The notes beneath the pieces were generated by a model that saw only the letters and a program-made list of their open reading frames with translations, made no database searches and was not told the origin of the DNA. The position numbers and the translations under genes are program-made. A stretch of 64,000 nucleotides of DNA from Cryptomeria japonica (taxonomy: Eukaryota; Streptophyta; Pinopsida; Cupressales; Cupressaceae), in NCBI RefSeq assembly GCF_030272615.1, contig NC_081409.1, forward strand, positions 528,918,291 to 528,982,290, written 5' to 3'. Every line of letters begins with the position of its first letter. Within the stretch, counting starts at the first letter, position 1. Positions 23,221-34,639 of the stretch are shown here, piece by piece.

Positions 23221-24288
23221 TTAAGTCTACAATGAAACTAAGCAATGCAAGATGGGTCCTAGCTATAAGGTCATGTTAGGTACCCATGTACAAATGCAAA
23301 TGCAGTCTCTCACAAACGAAGAAAGAGAGAAAAACCCAATGGGAAAAACTCCCCCCCAAAAGAGAGATAATGAAAGCACACAATGCTTTCAATGAGAAGA
23401 ATAAAACCTGTCCCCCCCATAAGAGAGAAGAGGAACCATAAAGCCCCCCATCAATGTAGAATCTCCTGCAAAGATGGTCCAATGATGTTGACCAAAATAC
23501 CTTCCCATTAGGAAGAAAGAGAGACAATGTTGCACCAATAATGTCCAAGTGTGACAAAACCAGGTACCAAGCCAATGTTGATGAATCACTCACTGCAACA
23601 ATATGAAGATCAGGCATGGAGACAACCTGCTTTGAGCATCATCTGGATACTCATAAATGGCAAAAGTCTCATGGGAGTCATGCACAAATGTGTACAATCT
23701 AAGTCTCAACTGGAGCCATGCACCAAGTCTCACAAGATATTCCTAATCTACGTGTACAAGAGGATTACATCAGAATATGTTATCAAAGACAAGATACAAA
23801 GAGGTGTGGCACTTTACGATAGTGCGAGTACAACATTGCTCATGTAAAAGCATGCAAATATGGAAACATGAAGATGATGACACCAAAGAAGCCCTGTAGA
23901 ATACTACAGATGAAGATGCCTCCGATTGGGATGTCGCCAAGCAAAATATAGGAGCAATAGACCCCCCCCCCCCAGGCTGTCGGTTGGAAGTGTTGCAAGA
24001 TAGGTATGGTAGACAAGAAAAAATTGTGTTTCCAATTTGAATTATTCCTTGATATTTTATTTTTAAAAGATTTAAAAAATCTCATTAAAAACAATTATTA
24101 AAATGCCCATTTAAAAAAACTTTATTAAAAAAAATAAAGAAAATTTTTTTTTAAAAATTATTAAAAAAACTTAATTAAAATTTTTATTTTTATTAAAAAA
24201 ACATTTTTTTATTTTATTTTTTGTTTTAAAACAAACATAAAAAAATTCCCCTATGAGGAGGGGCTCATAGAGCCCTGCAGATACCCAC

Positions 24289-24440
24289 AGGTACACTGCA
24301 GGGCCGCAATGCTTGCGGTGTACCCGCAGTAAGTATGGTTAATCGCAGGTACACTGTGGGGCCACAGTGCCTGTGGTGTACCCACAGTGACTGTGGTCAC
24401 CTGCAGGTACACTGCGGTGTACCCGCAGCGACTGCGGATA
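24289..24440. repeat. 58-bp GC-rich tandem repeat with internal inverted repeats
   Basis: The unit AGGTACACTG... starts at 24,289, 24,347 and 24,405, an exact 58-bp period with the last copy partial. Each unit pairs GGTACAC with GTGTACC and GCAG/GCGG with its complement, so it can fold as a hairpin. Surroundings are very AT-rich (poly-A/T at 24,100-24,240 and 24,440-24,590). Confidence 0.85.
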
Positions 24441-24989
24441 TTAAAACCCCCCAAAAAATTTTCCTTTCAATTTTTAAATTAAAAACCAAACCAAATAAAT
24501 CTGCCCCCTCAATTTTATTCGGATTTTTAATTCATATTTTTTAAATTTTTTTAATGAAAAACGAAAAAAAATTTATATTAAAAAATTAAAAAATCATCCC
24601 TGCTCACTACATTCGTACCAGCGACCAAGGGAAGGTGGTTTTTTTCTCAGCTCGAAGTGACGGAGGTCAATTTGGACGAATGGACAAACGATCTTGGGGT
24701 TTTTGGGCCTTCTGAGCATGATGGCGATGGCAGATTTGACCAAAAATGCTCCAAAATTGCAGATCACTGTCGAGACAAGTCACCACCCTCCACCTTCAAA
24801 CGGCTCTAGATTTGGCCTCGAATGTCAGATTTGGATTAAACAAAAGGCGATTCTGACTTTCTCAAACCTCCTCAATCCAATGGTGACTTCAAATTTGACC
24901 CAACAAGGTCCAATAATAACCTTCAATAGAAAGCTCCAAAATGCAAAACCCCAAATTTCTCTCAATTGGCAAACCAATGGCACTCTAAT

Positions 24990-25002
24990 GGCTCTAATAC
25001 CA
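24990..25002 (-). other. Primer-binding site of the non-autonomous Copia (variant Met-tRNA type)
   Basis: The minus strand reads TGGTATTAGAGCC directly after the LTR, one base different from TGGTATCAGAGCC. Confidence 0.75.
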
Positions 25003-25458
25003 TGTGAGAATTTGCCAAGATCTAGAGGCAATGGAAAGTACAAATAAGAGAGAACAAAATAGATGATAGGAATAAATTGTATTCTATCAAGATGAAAATA
25101 TTGATCAACTGGATCATCAAGTGTTACATAAAATGAATATGAGCCTGCTTATATAGACAAGGCTATATGGATATGTGAGCACACAAACATGACATGTGGC
25201 TCAATAAGAAACAAGGGTAGGTAGGGATAAGTAGGGTAGGTAGGAGAAACAATATAATATTCCACATGAGGTGGATCACCCACCAAATGTGGAGTGTAAC
25301 AACAAGACCACAAAATGTGGAAATCTCCAACACACACTATCCCAATGTGGCACAAACACCCAAATGACTCATACCCAAACTACTATGATATGCATGTACC
25401 TAAGTAAACTTAAGTAAGGTGTAATAATATCCAACATGAATAAATAATTACACCAACA
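25003..25458 (-). repeat. 5' LTR of the non-autonomous Copia
   Basis: 456 bp, about 15 differences from 22,751-23,207. TATA at 25,149-25,155. Outer end followed by TSD CATAT at 25,459-25,463. Confidence 0.92.
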
Positions 25459-25612
25459 CATATGCTTTATCAACTAACCCTTCTCCTAGGGTTTTTCCTT
25501 GAATAAGTTTTTTCCCCTAAAATTTTTTATTTGTTGATGGCTTCAACTGGTCTAGAAATTCATCATACAAATTTCTCTTTGAATATTCAGTCTGCCTAGA
25601 GTGGTTTCATGA
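25459..25612 (-). pseudogene. 3' ORF family, copy A: N-terminal fragment
   Basis: Past the inserted Copia the minus strand encodes RNLYDEFLDQLKPSTNKKF, a stop, then GKKLIQG and AYAIPDARV, joining across the insertion to 22,750. The plus-strand copy starts in parallel (RNICDAFLEQLTMSTN about 15 residues after its ATG). The start codon here is uncertain: an ATG at about 25,608 is out of frame by one base. Confidence 0.65.
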
Positions 25613-27079
25613 GGGAGGCAGTTTATCAAACTAGGGCTTTCTCAACAATTGTCGACAAATGGGGAAAAGGAAGCCAAATTTTAATCAAGAACTGACAATT
25701 CCAACATAAAAATAAAAAATTCACAAACTCCCTATGCTAAGACTGCAAAACCTCGCAACAATCTTAAATTCCTTTACCAGAAAATTCACACAGCTTATAC
25801 TATCCAGCTTTAAAACATATAGAGGAAGCTAATCAACTTACGGTTTTGAAAACACTGGAAACTTCTTAATTCGGCACTGAGATAGGTCGCTCAAAACTCC
25901 TTCGGCTCTAAAAATGCCTTCTGCTTTCTCTGGATTGCTTCATGAGTCAAAATGATTCTGAAAAGGCATTTATTTCTACTCTTGAATCAAGCATCACCGT
26001 ATCATTCACCATTACTGCTCGCGCGATTGGAAAATGGCTCGAATTCATAGTTGAACCAAGTTTGAAACTGGACCGTTGATTCCATCCATGGTGGCACATC
26101 GTACGATCTATATTAGTCAACCCGTCATTGACCATCCCTTATGGAAGATGGTGACATCAAAAGTATGATGCAGCACTTCCATCTCGGCATCCTTTTCATC
26201 TCTGTCAATGGCCCCACCATTCGGCTTCTCTTTGGCCCACCCAAGACACATGGCGTCATCTTGCAATACCGCGTTTATTAACTTTCATGCATTTTATATT
26301 ACGGGGTAGCGAGAACCATTATATCTATCTAAACTTTATACCACTAACCCCAGTGTGCACTCCCTTCAGTCACTTAACAACTGAGCATGTTTTCCGATTA
26401 TGATTAAAACATCTTCACTAATTTCAACATGTGTGGACCATGGGAACATTAGTAACCTGGCAGTTAATACAAATATATCGGCTAGAATAAGAAAAAGGAC
26501 CCACCTAGGAAAATAAAAAACAAATATTTTAGGAAAAGAAAGACCTGCTCACTTAATAAACGCCTAGGACACAAAAAAAGGCCCCACCAACCTACTAAAA
26601 CCCTCAGGCTAAAACAAAAAGGTAATGCGAGTTTAAAACAAGTTTAGGGGATCTTATCAAGACTTTAGAAAAAATCAAAATAAACCCTAAACCCAAAGCC
26701 TGAAACGCAAGGGAAAAAGAGCAAGAAAAGACACAGAAAACCCACCTATCAACTAAGGCACAAAATTTTGCTAGGTCATTTCTACTAACCATCAATGGCT
26801 CTAACTGGGGATGATTATCTTTCCGGGATGATATGAGGATCCATAATCTCAAGTTAAGTAGACTAGCCACAACGCAGACCAAAAGGGGACCACCTGGACA
26901 AGGGACCCAAACAATAAACGAAACTAGCCTACATATATACAAACCTAAAACTAATGCTCATGGAAAAGAACTACTTTAAGAAAAGTAGGGCTTCAAGAAC
27001 TGTCCATGAATAGGCAGTTCAAGAATTTCACCATTTATATTCTAGAGAAAATATGAATCTTCTCCCCACTTACTTTGTA
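25613..27079 (-). other. Spacer between integrase and the 3' ORF
   Basis: About 1.5 kb with no credible coding frame; frames of 62-112 codons are scattered shadows. A spacer this long suggests the 3' ORF is not read through from pol, so a separate or spliced transcript is plausible, but no promoter is clear. Confidence 0.5.
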
Positions 27080-28060
27080 TTAGATATGGACCAAGCCAAT
27101 GGCATCAAATTTTCTATGCTTCCCTTTATCCTCTGTCTTTGCATTCCACATCAAGACCAAATCATCAGTTTGAAAACTTCTTGCAACTGCTCTCTTATCA
27201 TACAATTTTTTTACTTGCATTTGTAGTTTCGTGTTTCTGGTAGTAGCTTCTCTCCTGATTTCATCCAGTTCTGTCAAATCTTCTATCCTCAGTTGCATAT
27301 CATCATTATATGTGTGTACAAACTTATACATCTACAATAGATTATTTTGGGGCAACCTAGCTCATATACCATATACTAGATCAAAAGGAGCACATCCTAT
27401 CGCCTTCTTGATGGTTACGTTGTCTTCCCAAACTGCCATTTTCCGCTTTGAATCTCAGGCCTTCTTGTTCTTGTCCAGGATTCTTTTGATGATTTTCATC
27501 AAACTCTTATTACTTGATTCAACTTGTCCATTTCCTTGGGGGTGATAAGGTGATGAATAGGAAATTTGAATACCATATAAGTTACATAATTCTTCATATT
27601 CCTCTGACCTAAAACTCATAGCATTGTTAGAGACTATTTTCTCTGGGCAACCAAACCTAGTCAATATATTATTAGTGATGAAATCAATCACTACCTTACC
27701 TGTTGCCTTCCTGGTTGGTATAGCCTCAACCAATTTAGTGAAATAATCAGTGGCTACCAAGATCCAAGAATGACCACTGCTTGATTTACATGTTATTTCC
27801 CCAATAAAATCAATACCCCATTGCTGAAATGGAGCTTGCACACTCACAGGATTCAAAGGCAAATTTCCTTAAAACTTCAACTTTCCAGAAAACCTTTGGC
27901 ATGGGTCACATTTTCTGACCAATTGATGTGCATCCTTAAAAATTGTCGGCCACCAAAATCCAGCTCTTAAAATATTGTGTGCACTCATTTTAGCCATATA
28001 ATGACCTCCACAAACCCCACTATGAATTTCTATTAGTAATTTTTGGGCTTGATCCTAGTC
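27080..28060 (-). pseudogene. Integrase of giant Ty3 element
   Basis: An HHCC zinc segment (GGHYMAKMSAHNILRAGFWWP ... RKCDPCQ) lies at about 28,010-27,890. The core at 27,862-27,455 has the first Asp in WGIDFIGEI and the Glu in NGQVESSNKS, but the second catalytic Asp reads IVSNNAMSF (Asn), so the DDE triad is broken. A C-terminal stretch (KLYDKRAVARSFQTDDLVLMWNAKTEDKGKHRKF) ends at 27,080. Stops occur near 27,866 and 27,454. The changed Asp fits a G-to-A transition on the coding strand. Confidence 0.85.
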
Positions 28061-28339
28061 CACACATTTCAACATGACACCATCATTGTTTTTCCACCAG
28101 AGCTTTCCGCTTACAATGACATATTTAATCGTGTGCAACTTCAGTGTCCTCCTTTTGCTGTCATTGATTCCTTCATTACACTTCATCCTCTGCAAGTAGC
28201 CTATCACATCTGTTACCATTCACAATTATCCATTTCACATAGATAAGCCCTTTGCTCCTCTCCTATGACATTTATTTGGTTGGCATCCAAGTTACTCTGA
28301 GCCATTAATTTGGCCAATCCTTGTCCCCTTACAAATTTA

Positions 28340-29141
28340 GTGATTTGGATGTCAATGTTGAATTCTTAGATCTTGTTGATCCACCTACATCTTCTTCCAG
28401 ACACTTCCTGTTGTGTGAAAATGTCTTTAACCACTGCATTGGGGACATATACAACCATTGTTTCTCCCATCAGGTAACTCTTAAAATCTTCCACTGCCTT
28501 CACTAATGCATAAGCTTGTTTTTCATTTATATCGTACTTTAGCTCTGCAGCTTCCAAAGACTTGCTAAAAAATGCAATGGGTTGTTCATAACCTTCTGCA
28601 TTTTTCTGTAATAATACCGCAGCAACAGTATTAAAAGATGCAAATGAAAAAATTTGCATAGGTTTACTATAATCAGGTGTTTTCAGAACAAGTGCACTCT
28701 TGATAGCCTATTTAATCTCTTGGAAAGCCTTGGTTGGCTCTCCTTCCCAATATAACTTTGCACCCTTTTTTAACAATTTAGAGATAGGTCTACTGATCTA
28801 TGCAAAATTAGTAACAAACCTTCTAAGAAAATTTATTTGCCCAAAAAATGATTGAATACCCTTCACATTTTTAGGCTGAGGGACCTTATCAATTGTCATT
28901 ACCCTTTCGGAGTCAATCCTCACACCTTCTTTTGAAACTATGTGGCCAAGTAGTCTACCTTCAGTTACCCAAAAAACACACTTCTTTGGGTTTAGAGGTA
29001 TTCCATATTCAACAGCTTTGTTGAAAATTTTCTCCAGATGATCACAATGATCTCCCTCTTTTTTAGAATATGTTGTTAAGTCATCTTGGTATACAACTAA
29101 GAATATGTTTATGATGTCAGAAAGTGCTACATCCATAGCCC
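28340..29141 (-). pseudogene. RT (C-terminal half) and RNase H of giant Ty3 element
   Basis: Reading leftward from the insertion at 29,141: RAMDVALSDIIN, then the catalytic box as VVYQDDLTTYSKK, GIPLNPKKCVF, EGRLLGHIVSKEGV, IQSFFGQINFLRRF (RT thumb), followed at 28,659-28,366 by RNase H (FSFASFNTVAAVLLQK, QPIAFFSKSLEAAE, EKQAYALVKAVEDFKSYL, VVKDIF). The fingers half of RT lies beyond the insertion at 35,619-36,030. At least one stop separates RT and RNase H (28,798). Confidence 0.85.
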
Positions 29142-29469
29142 TATTATCATTGTTTAGAAAATTGGGTACTCTTGTCCCATAGTCAGTTAAAAATCTGCAA
29201 AAGTGTGTTTGCAATGGCCTTGTTGCCCCTGTATTTCTTGGGTCAAAAGAGGGTTTAAGTTTTTTGAATTTTAACCCTTGCCTATGTTTTGTTAAACCCT
29301 CGCGTTCTATTCCTTCATTACTTTTTCCACTTAAGGAAGGGTTGGTCTATCATGAAAAGTGTCCCCCCCCATTAGATTTTCCCTAGGCTGTCTTTTAAAT
29401 ATTTTCAATCTTTACGCCTTTACCTATGTTCGGTTTTAATCTTTGTCGGGCTCCTTAATAATTGTGCAA

Positions 29470-30745
29470 GTCAATATTGATCCTACAGTTGTCATTGTTT
29501 TGCCGAGTAAAGATGCTTGCAAGTTAGTGTTCGTGAAATGGTGAAAAGGGTAAGCGGGCCCGACCAGAGGATTGTCCGTCAGATTAAAAGACTGCATCTT
29601 GTATTGGATCCAATGGCTTGCGTTGCTTTGCTAGCCCAAGATGCACGTGATTTACCTTTTGTGAAATAGCGAAAGAGTTGGCGGGTCCCAGAGGCAAGCG
29701 GTTCCTTTGGTTAAAGGATGATTAGTTCAGAGAAGATCAATGATGGGTGTTGATTCGCAGTCGAAAGATGCATGTGTTTTACCTTTCACGTAGTAGCGAA
29801 AAGGCGGAGGGCCTAGGCAAGGTGATCACAGCATGGGTAACAGACAAGCGGGTTTCTAAGATCTAACGGTGGTCGTTGCTTCGCGAAGAAGAGTTGCCTG
29901 AGATTTAAGGTCCGTGAAGTAGCGAAAAGGTCAGTGGGCCCAAAGGACAAGCAGGTCGTAGTTTTTTAAAGACCGATTAAGTAGAAGTTAATCGGATGGT
30001 TCACGTGGATTCGTAGCCTCAAATCAAACGGAGATTAATGTTCACGAAATAGCAAAATTATGTGGTGGTCACATGGAGGATGACTTGGTAGGACATATGG
30101 GTTGCTCCATGGAAAGAATTAGTGACTTGTTAGATGCACGTGGCTCCGAAGGGTAGTTGAGGGCTCGCCTTGATTTAACTGACGGTTATGTTGAAAATGG
30201 TAAAGTAAAACATGTGGCGGCCTTAGAATGGAACCCGATGGAATTATCTAAGCGAATAGCCGACTGCCACGTGACATTTATTAGCCAGTGATGAAAGAAA
30301 GAAAGTGGTCTCTGAGCTGAGGGCCCACTTTAAAGGTCTGACCACGTTAAATGGTGTTCATCTCGAGGTGGATCCTACAGTTGTCGTTGTTTCGCAGCTC
30401 GAAGATGCCTACAGTTTAGCCTTTGCGAAATAGCGAAAACCTTAGCCATCATGGTTGTGCGCGGTTAGTTAAGAAGACTTGGGGTCGCTATAGGAAGTAA
30501 AGATCGAGCAAGTAGATGATGATCTGATGGCCAACATTGTTTCGTGTGGTAAAAGTGCACAAGGTTTAAGGTCCGCGAAGTAGCGAAAAGAAGGTAGGGC
30601 CCGTCACTAATACAGAGGGACCGGAAGGAGTAAAGGCAGTGTAAGTTTCCAAGGATCCGACGATCCTCGTTGCTTCACAAAGGAAAGGTGCGAGGTTTTT
30701 AAACTCTGCGAAATGGCAAAACAACGAAACAAAGAAAAACTCAGA
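29470..30745 (+). repeat. Degenerate ~128-bp tandem repeat (about 10 units)
   Basis: A core resembling TTTAAGGTCCGYGAARTAGCGAAAAGG recurs at about 29,535, 29,663, 29,791, 29,916, 30,047, 30,426, 30,576 and 30,710. Spacings are 128, 128, 125, 131, 379 (three units), 150 and 134 bp. Units also share an upstream GATC...GTTGYTTCGC element and a downstream GGGCCC plus AAGCGG element. There is no open frame through the array. Confidence 0.85.
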
Positions 30746-31053
30746 AGGCTTGTGATTCGTTGGAGCTCGTTTTTGAATTCGATTTGTGAATTCAATTCTG
30801 AGGTGATGATCGGAGCATGTGGGATTAACTTCTCAATTCAATGCCAAGCTGTCGTATTAAGGTCCGCATCAATTGAATGTTAGCATCATTTCAACAAGTT
30901 TGTTGCAGAGGAGCTGGTGCAGAGCGAGTTTCTTCAGGCGGGTAACAGGTTTTTATGTTTTTCTTGCTAGTTGCAGTCTGAAAATCAGTGTTACTGTGTG
31001 AATTGCCTCGTTAAAGTTTTGTGTAAATCTCAATTGATAATTGCATTAACAGG
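30746..31053 (+). other. Leader of 3' ORF copy B
   Basis: Non-coding. It ends TTGCATTAACAGG just before the ATG, resembling a 3' splice acceptor; upstream CTTGCTAGTTGCAG is similar. A TACTGTGTGAATT stretch here has a counterpart upstream of copy A's start (minus strand near 25,800). Confidence 0.4.
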
Positions 31054-34000
31054 ATGGCGCCAAGAAGGGATTTCACAAGGAAGGCAAATTACCAAGATAG
31101 GAATATATGTGATGCCTTCCTAGAACAACTAACTATGTCTACCAATGTCGGGGCCAAAGCTAAAGAATTGGTGCCAAAAAACCCTCGTTTAAGAATTGGA
31201 GACAGTCTATATGAAAAAGGCAATTGGTTGAGGGATCCACAGATAGGGATGTCAGGCCTGGGAATTTTCAAGGTAGGTTTTGGTCAGAGACATTCCCCTG
31301 CCCCATTAAATAGTATATGGGAATTGGATGTGGGAAAGCTTATAGTCCCTAGGGTCTTCATGGATATAGATTTGTTGACCCTGATTACACAAAATTATGA
31401 CCCTGTAGCCAAATGTATCAGAAATACAAAGGGAGCAACCTTAATTGAGATTAATGATGATGAGTTTAGGAAGGTTTTCAAGCTCAATGAAGTGTCCAAT
31501 TATTTAGAGCCTATCAACTTTGAGACACTAGCACAGGTCTACAATGTACAAAGGGATCACCTAAGGAGTGGCCCACTAAAAGTGTTTTTTGTCAATATAG
31601 GAGGGTTAACTGTAGTAGGCCCTAGTACCATGGAACCTTTCTCCCTAAATCTATTTACTCTAAGGGCTAAGGGCATGTATTGGGTACTTTGTTAGATTTT
31701 TGGAGAAGATCCTGAGAGAAACATGCCAGTCCATTACATGTTAATGATTGCATAGATTCTAAACCCCTCTCTGGCAATACCATTTGATTATGCGCCTTAC
31801 CTCACTAATGCAATTCATGAAGGGCTAGTAGGCATAAAAAATGGTAAGGTGGATAGGCCTTTTGGATGGTACTCCCTTCTTATGCACATGTTTTTATTCA
31901 AAGGTGTTGATTATTTTGCTAGTGAAATGGAACTAGTAAAGGAAAAAGATGGTGAAGAGATGCCAGTGCAATTATGGAGAACCATTATGTCATGGGATAG
32001 AGAAGATTCCAGTTACCTAAAGTTTGATAGGTGCTTTGCATCTAAAATCAGGATTCTCTTGTGTGCAGAAAACCCTAGGATCCCTAAGGCTCTCTTAGAA
32101 TTCCTCAGGCCCAAGGAGTTTGCTGAAGGTATTAAGATTGTTCATAATTGGGGTGATATGTATTTGTACCCTGTTTCTACAGTTTTTAGAGTTTATGGTT
32201 TCAAAGGTACTCCATATTTATTGCCTTATCAAGTCCCACTGAAGATACGAATGGCAGAAGTCTTAAGGCAGATTGGAGGTGTGCAAGAGGCATAGCCAAC
32301 AAATAGAGGTAAAGAGTCTATTTTCCCAACTATTACCATGGCTCATCATTTTGTGATCACAAAAGGTGGCTGGAAGTGTTTTGAAGAATTCTTTAAACCA
32401 TATAGGTTGTCTACTGCAGTTTCAAGATTTGCAAACCCTGAAGATTTTTTCAATGACATGTTTAGAAAGGGAGCAGTATGTAAAGGTAGGTCGCACCAAT
32501 TTCATTTCCCTGAAGATTTGATTAGGAATGAATTCAATTTGGATGAGCAAGAATTGAGGAAAGAGAAGTGGGTGGCATACAAAAGGGCTCTTGACTTCAT
32601 TCATCAATTTGATAGTAGTTATGACCCTCTTTCTAGTTTTTATCCCTTTGAGGAAAAAATCAAATTCTTAATTCTTTATTTTGAAGACCTCATGCAAACT
32701 TTGAAAGAAAAGAGGGAGGCTATAATGAGAGATGATCCTGACAGAGATGATCCTGACAGGGTTAGATTGGTCCTAGCTAAGTCTGCCTTTGCTAAGGCTA
32801 TCCCACCAGGTGACTATGTAATGCACAAGAAATCAAAATACAGTGTGATGATACCAGTGACTGGTGAGCCTTCTACTTCAAAGGGGAAAAGATAAATTGA
32901 AGATGTCATTGACATCCAAGACTCCCCTAAAAGGCAAAGAGTGGGGAAGGAAGTGCAAACCAATGAGCCTCTATATAGTCCATCTCAATCCCCTATCCAC
33001 ATAGGAGATGAGCAGGCGGTGGCCGAACAATTGTTACAGTTAGGGAGTCTCAGGGAGATTTCCTACACATATGAAGAAACACAAGAGGGGATGTCAGAAG
33101 AGCCACCTAGTGCTGAGATGAACTTGACTGAAGGTGAGTTCAAAGGTAAAGAGCTAGACCTAACTATCAAGCAAGCTAGTGAGGAGTTCTTAGTTGATAG
33201 TAACTTTGTTACAACAGGGGCCTTCATGCAGTTTGTATGGAAACAAAATATGGAACAATTTAAGGCCAGATGTGAAAAAAGGAAGAGTGAGCAGCCTCAC
33301 AAAGATGCAACTCTGGTGGAGGAAGAGGTAAAACAAGAAATGATTGAAGAATTCAAGGCCATTACTCCTAAAAAGGGAAGAGAGATGGTATCAAAGGCTG
33401 GTGTTTTAATCCTCCCTGAGTGGGATATAGCTGATGCTCTGGTTCTTGAAGCGGTTTGGAAAGAAACCAAGCATATGGAAGGAGTGACATTCAGCAAAGA
33501 TGATGCTGCTTTAGTCATGTGGTCTTTGAAAAAGGATGAAAATAGAAGAAGAAAAGATGCCTCAGATTCTAGTTTCCTAGGAGGTATGATTGTGAAAAAA
33601 GTCCAAGATACAGGGGTGGTAGAAGCTGCTAGTACAGTTTTAGAAACTGCAAAATTCAGTGCAGCAGTGGCAGAAAAGGAGGCAAAGGAAAAAGCTAATC
33701 TCCAGTTGAAATTGGAAACAATCTTGAAGGCTTATAATGAGGCCAAAGAAGGGATACCTAACTGAGATAGCATCATTGCTAGACTTCAGAGTCAATTGGC
33801 AGGACAACACCACCAAGGTGAGTCCTCTACTCTAATGATAGCTTCTTCTCCAGCAAGACCTCCACCTACAAGTCCTATCATAGAATATCCCCCTTCTCCT
33901 ATGCCTTCTGGTTTCTAATCAGTTGAAACTATTCGACATGAGTTGCAAAAGTTGAAACAGGCTCAAGCCCTGTTTGCAAGTAAGTATGAGGAGAAGGTAA

Positions 34001-34614
34001 AGGCCACAATTTTAAATTTTGTTGATTCAGTTAGGGCCTTTTTCATACATATTTCTATGAAGAGGATTCTGAACATTTTGACTGAATTAAGAGAAGATGA
34101 GACCACTTTGGAACCAATTTTGAATAAGTGGATGCCTAGGGGAAAGGAGTTAGAGCTTATGTGTTCATCCCATGTAGATGCAAAGGAAAATGACAGTCTC
34201 AGATCCACCTGTGAATTCATAAAAGAAATGAATATACTCTCAGAAGAAAGGGTAGGTGTGAAGAGAAAAGCCCAATTGTACAGGAAGGAATATTCTGATC
34301 ACAAATATGAGTTGTTCCCTGGGGGTTTTGTTGGTCCGACTCAGCTAAAAGAGGAGAAGGCATGGTTGGAAGAGCTGGACCACAAATTGTCCCAAAGGGT
34401 TAATGAAATCATCAACACTGATGACACGTCCTTATTTGTCAAGACAATTGAGGAGATTGAAAAGGTAAAGTCACATTATGGTTTCATAGAAACAAAAATT
34501 GGGCAGTTAAGGTTCACTTGGAAAAGGCTAGAAGGGATGAAGAAGAAGATTGTTAGCTTCTCTTGGCCGAGTGATGATGTGTTCCAGGAGTGGAAGGACA
34601 AGTATGCTAGATAA
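31054..34614 (+). pseudogene. 3' ORF family, copy B: 1,187-codon frame with six nonsense codons and no frameshift
   Basis: ATG at 31,054 (MAPRRDFTRKANYQD) opens one frame to the stop at 34,612-34,614. It is interrupted only at 31,693, 31,753, 32,293, 32,893, 33,763 and 33,916. N-terminal third: FKVGFGQRHSPAPLNSIWE, VPRVFMDIDLLTLI, EFRKVFKLNE, YAPYLTNAIHEGL, WYSLLMHMFLFKGVDYF. Middle: FVITKGGWKCFEEFFKPYRLS, FPEDLIRNEFNL, and a basic linker. C-terminal half: FMQFVWKQNMEQFKAR, EEFKAITPKKGREMV, LPEWDIADALVLEAVWKE, a Lys/Glu coiled-coil-like segment (about 33,640-33,765), GKELELMCSSH, FSWPSDDVFQEWKDKYAR. No known domain, transmembrane segment or signal peptide is recognised. It is the best-preserved copy. 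Confidence 0.75.
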
Positions 34615-34639
34615 AGAGAAGATATTCCAAAATAGTTAG

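Larger units (their letters stand above)
22751..25458 (-). mobile_element. Non-autonomous Copia-type LTR element (2.7 kb), TSD CATAT
   Basis: Two 456-457 bp LTRs flank a 1.8 kb interior with no RT, integrase or gag. The target duplication CATAT is perfect (22,746-22,750 and 25,459-25,463). The PBS (plus-strand GGCTCTAATACCA) lies beside the right LTR and a C13 run beside the left one, which sets the orientation as minus. LTR identity is about 96-97% by eye. It interrupts copy A of the 3' ORF near its N-terminus. The 113-codon minus frame at 23,276-23,617 is not a credible gene. PBS and polypurine layout match the Copia at 38-44 kb, a possible trans-acting relative. Confidence 0.9.

Noticed and set aside
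23276-23617. 113-codon minus-strand ORF in the non-autonomous Copia
   Set aside because: Starts beside the polypurine tract, overlaps a shorter out-of-frame ORF, and has no gag or pol similarity.
29470-30745. CRISPR array
   Set aside because: Units are degenerate throughout with no identical short repeats and unique spacers; the context is a plant retroelement.
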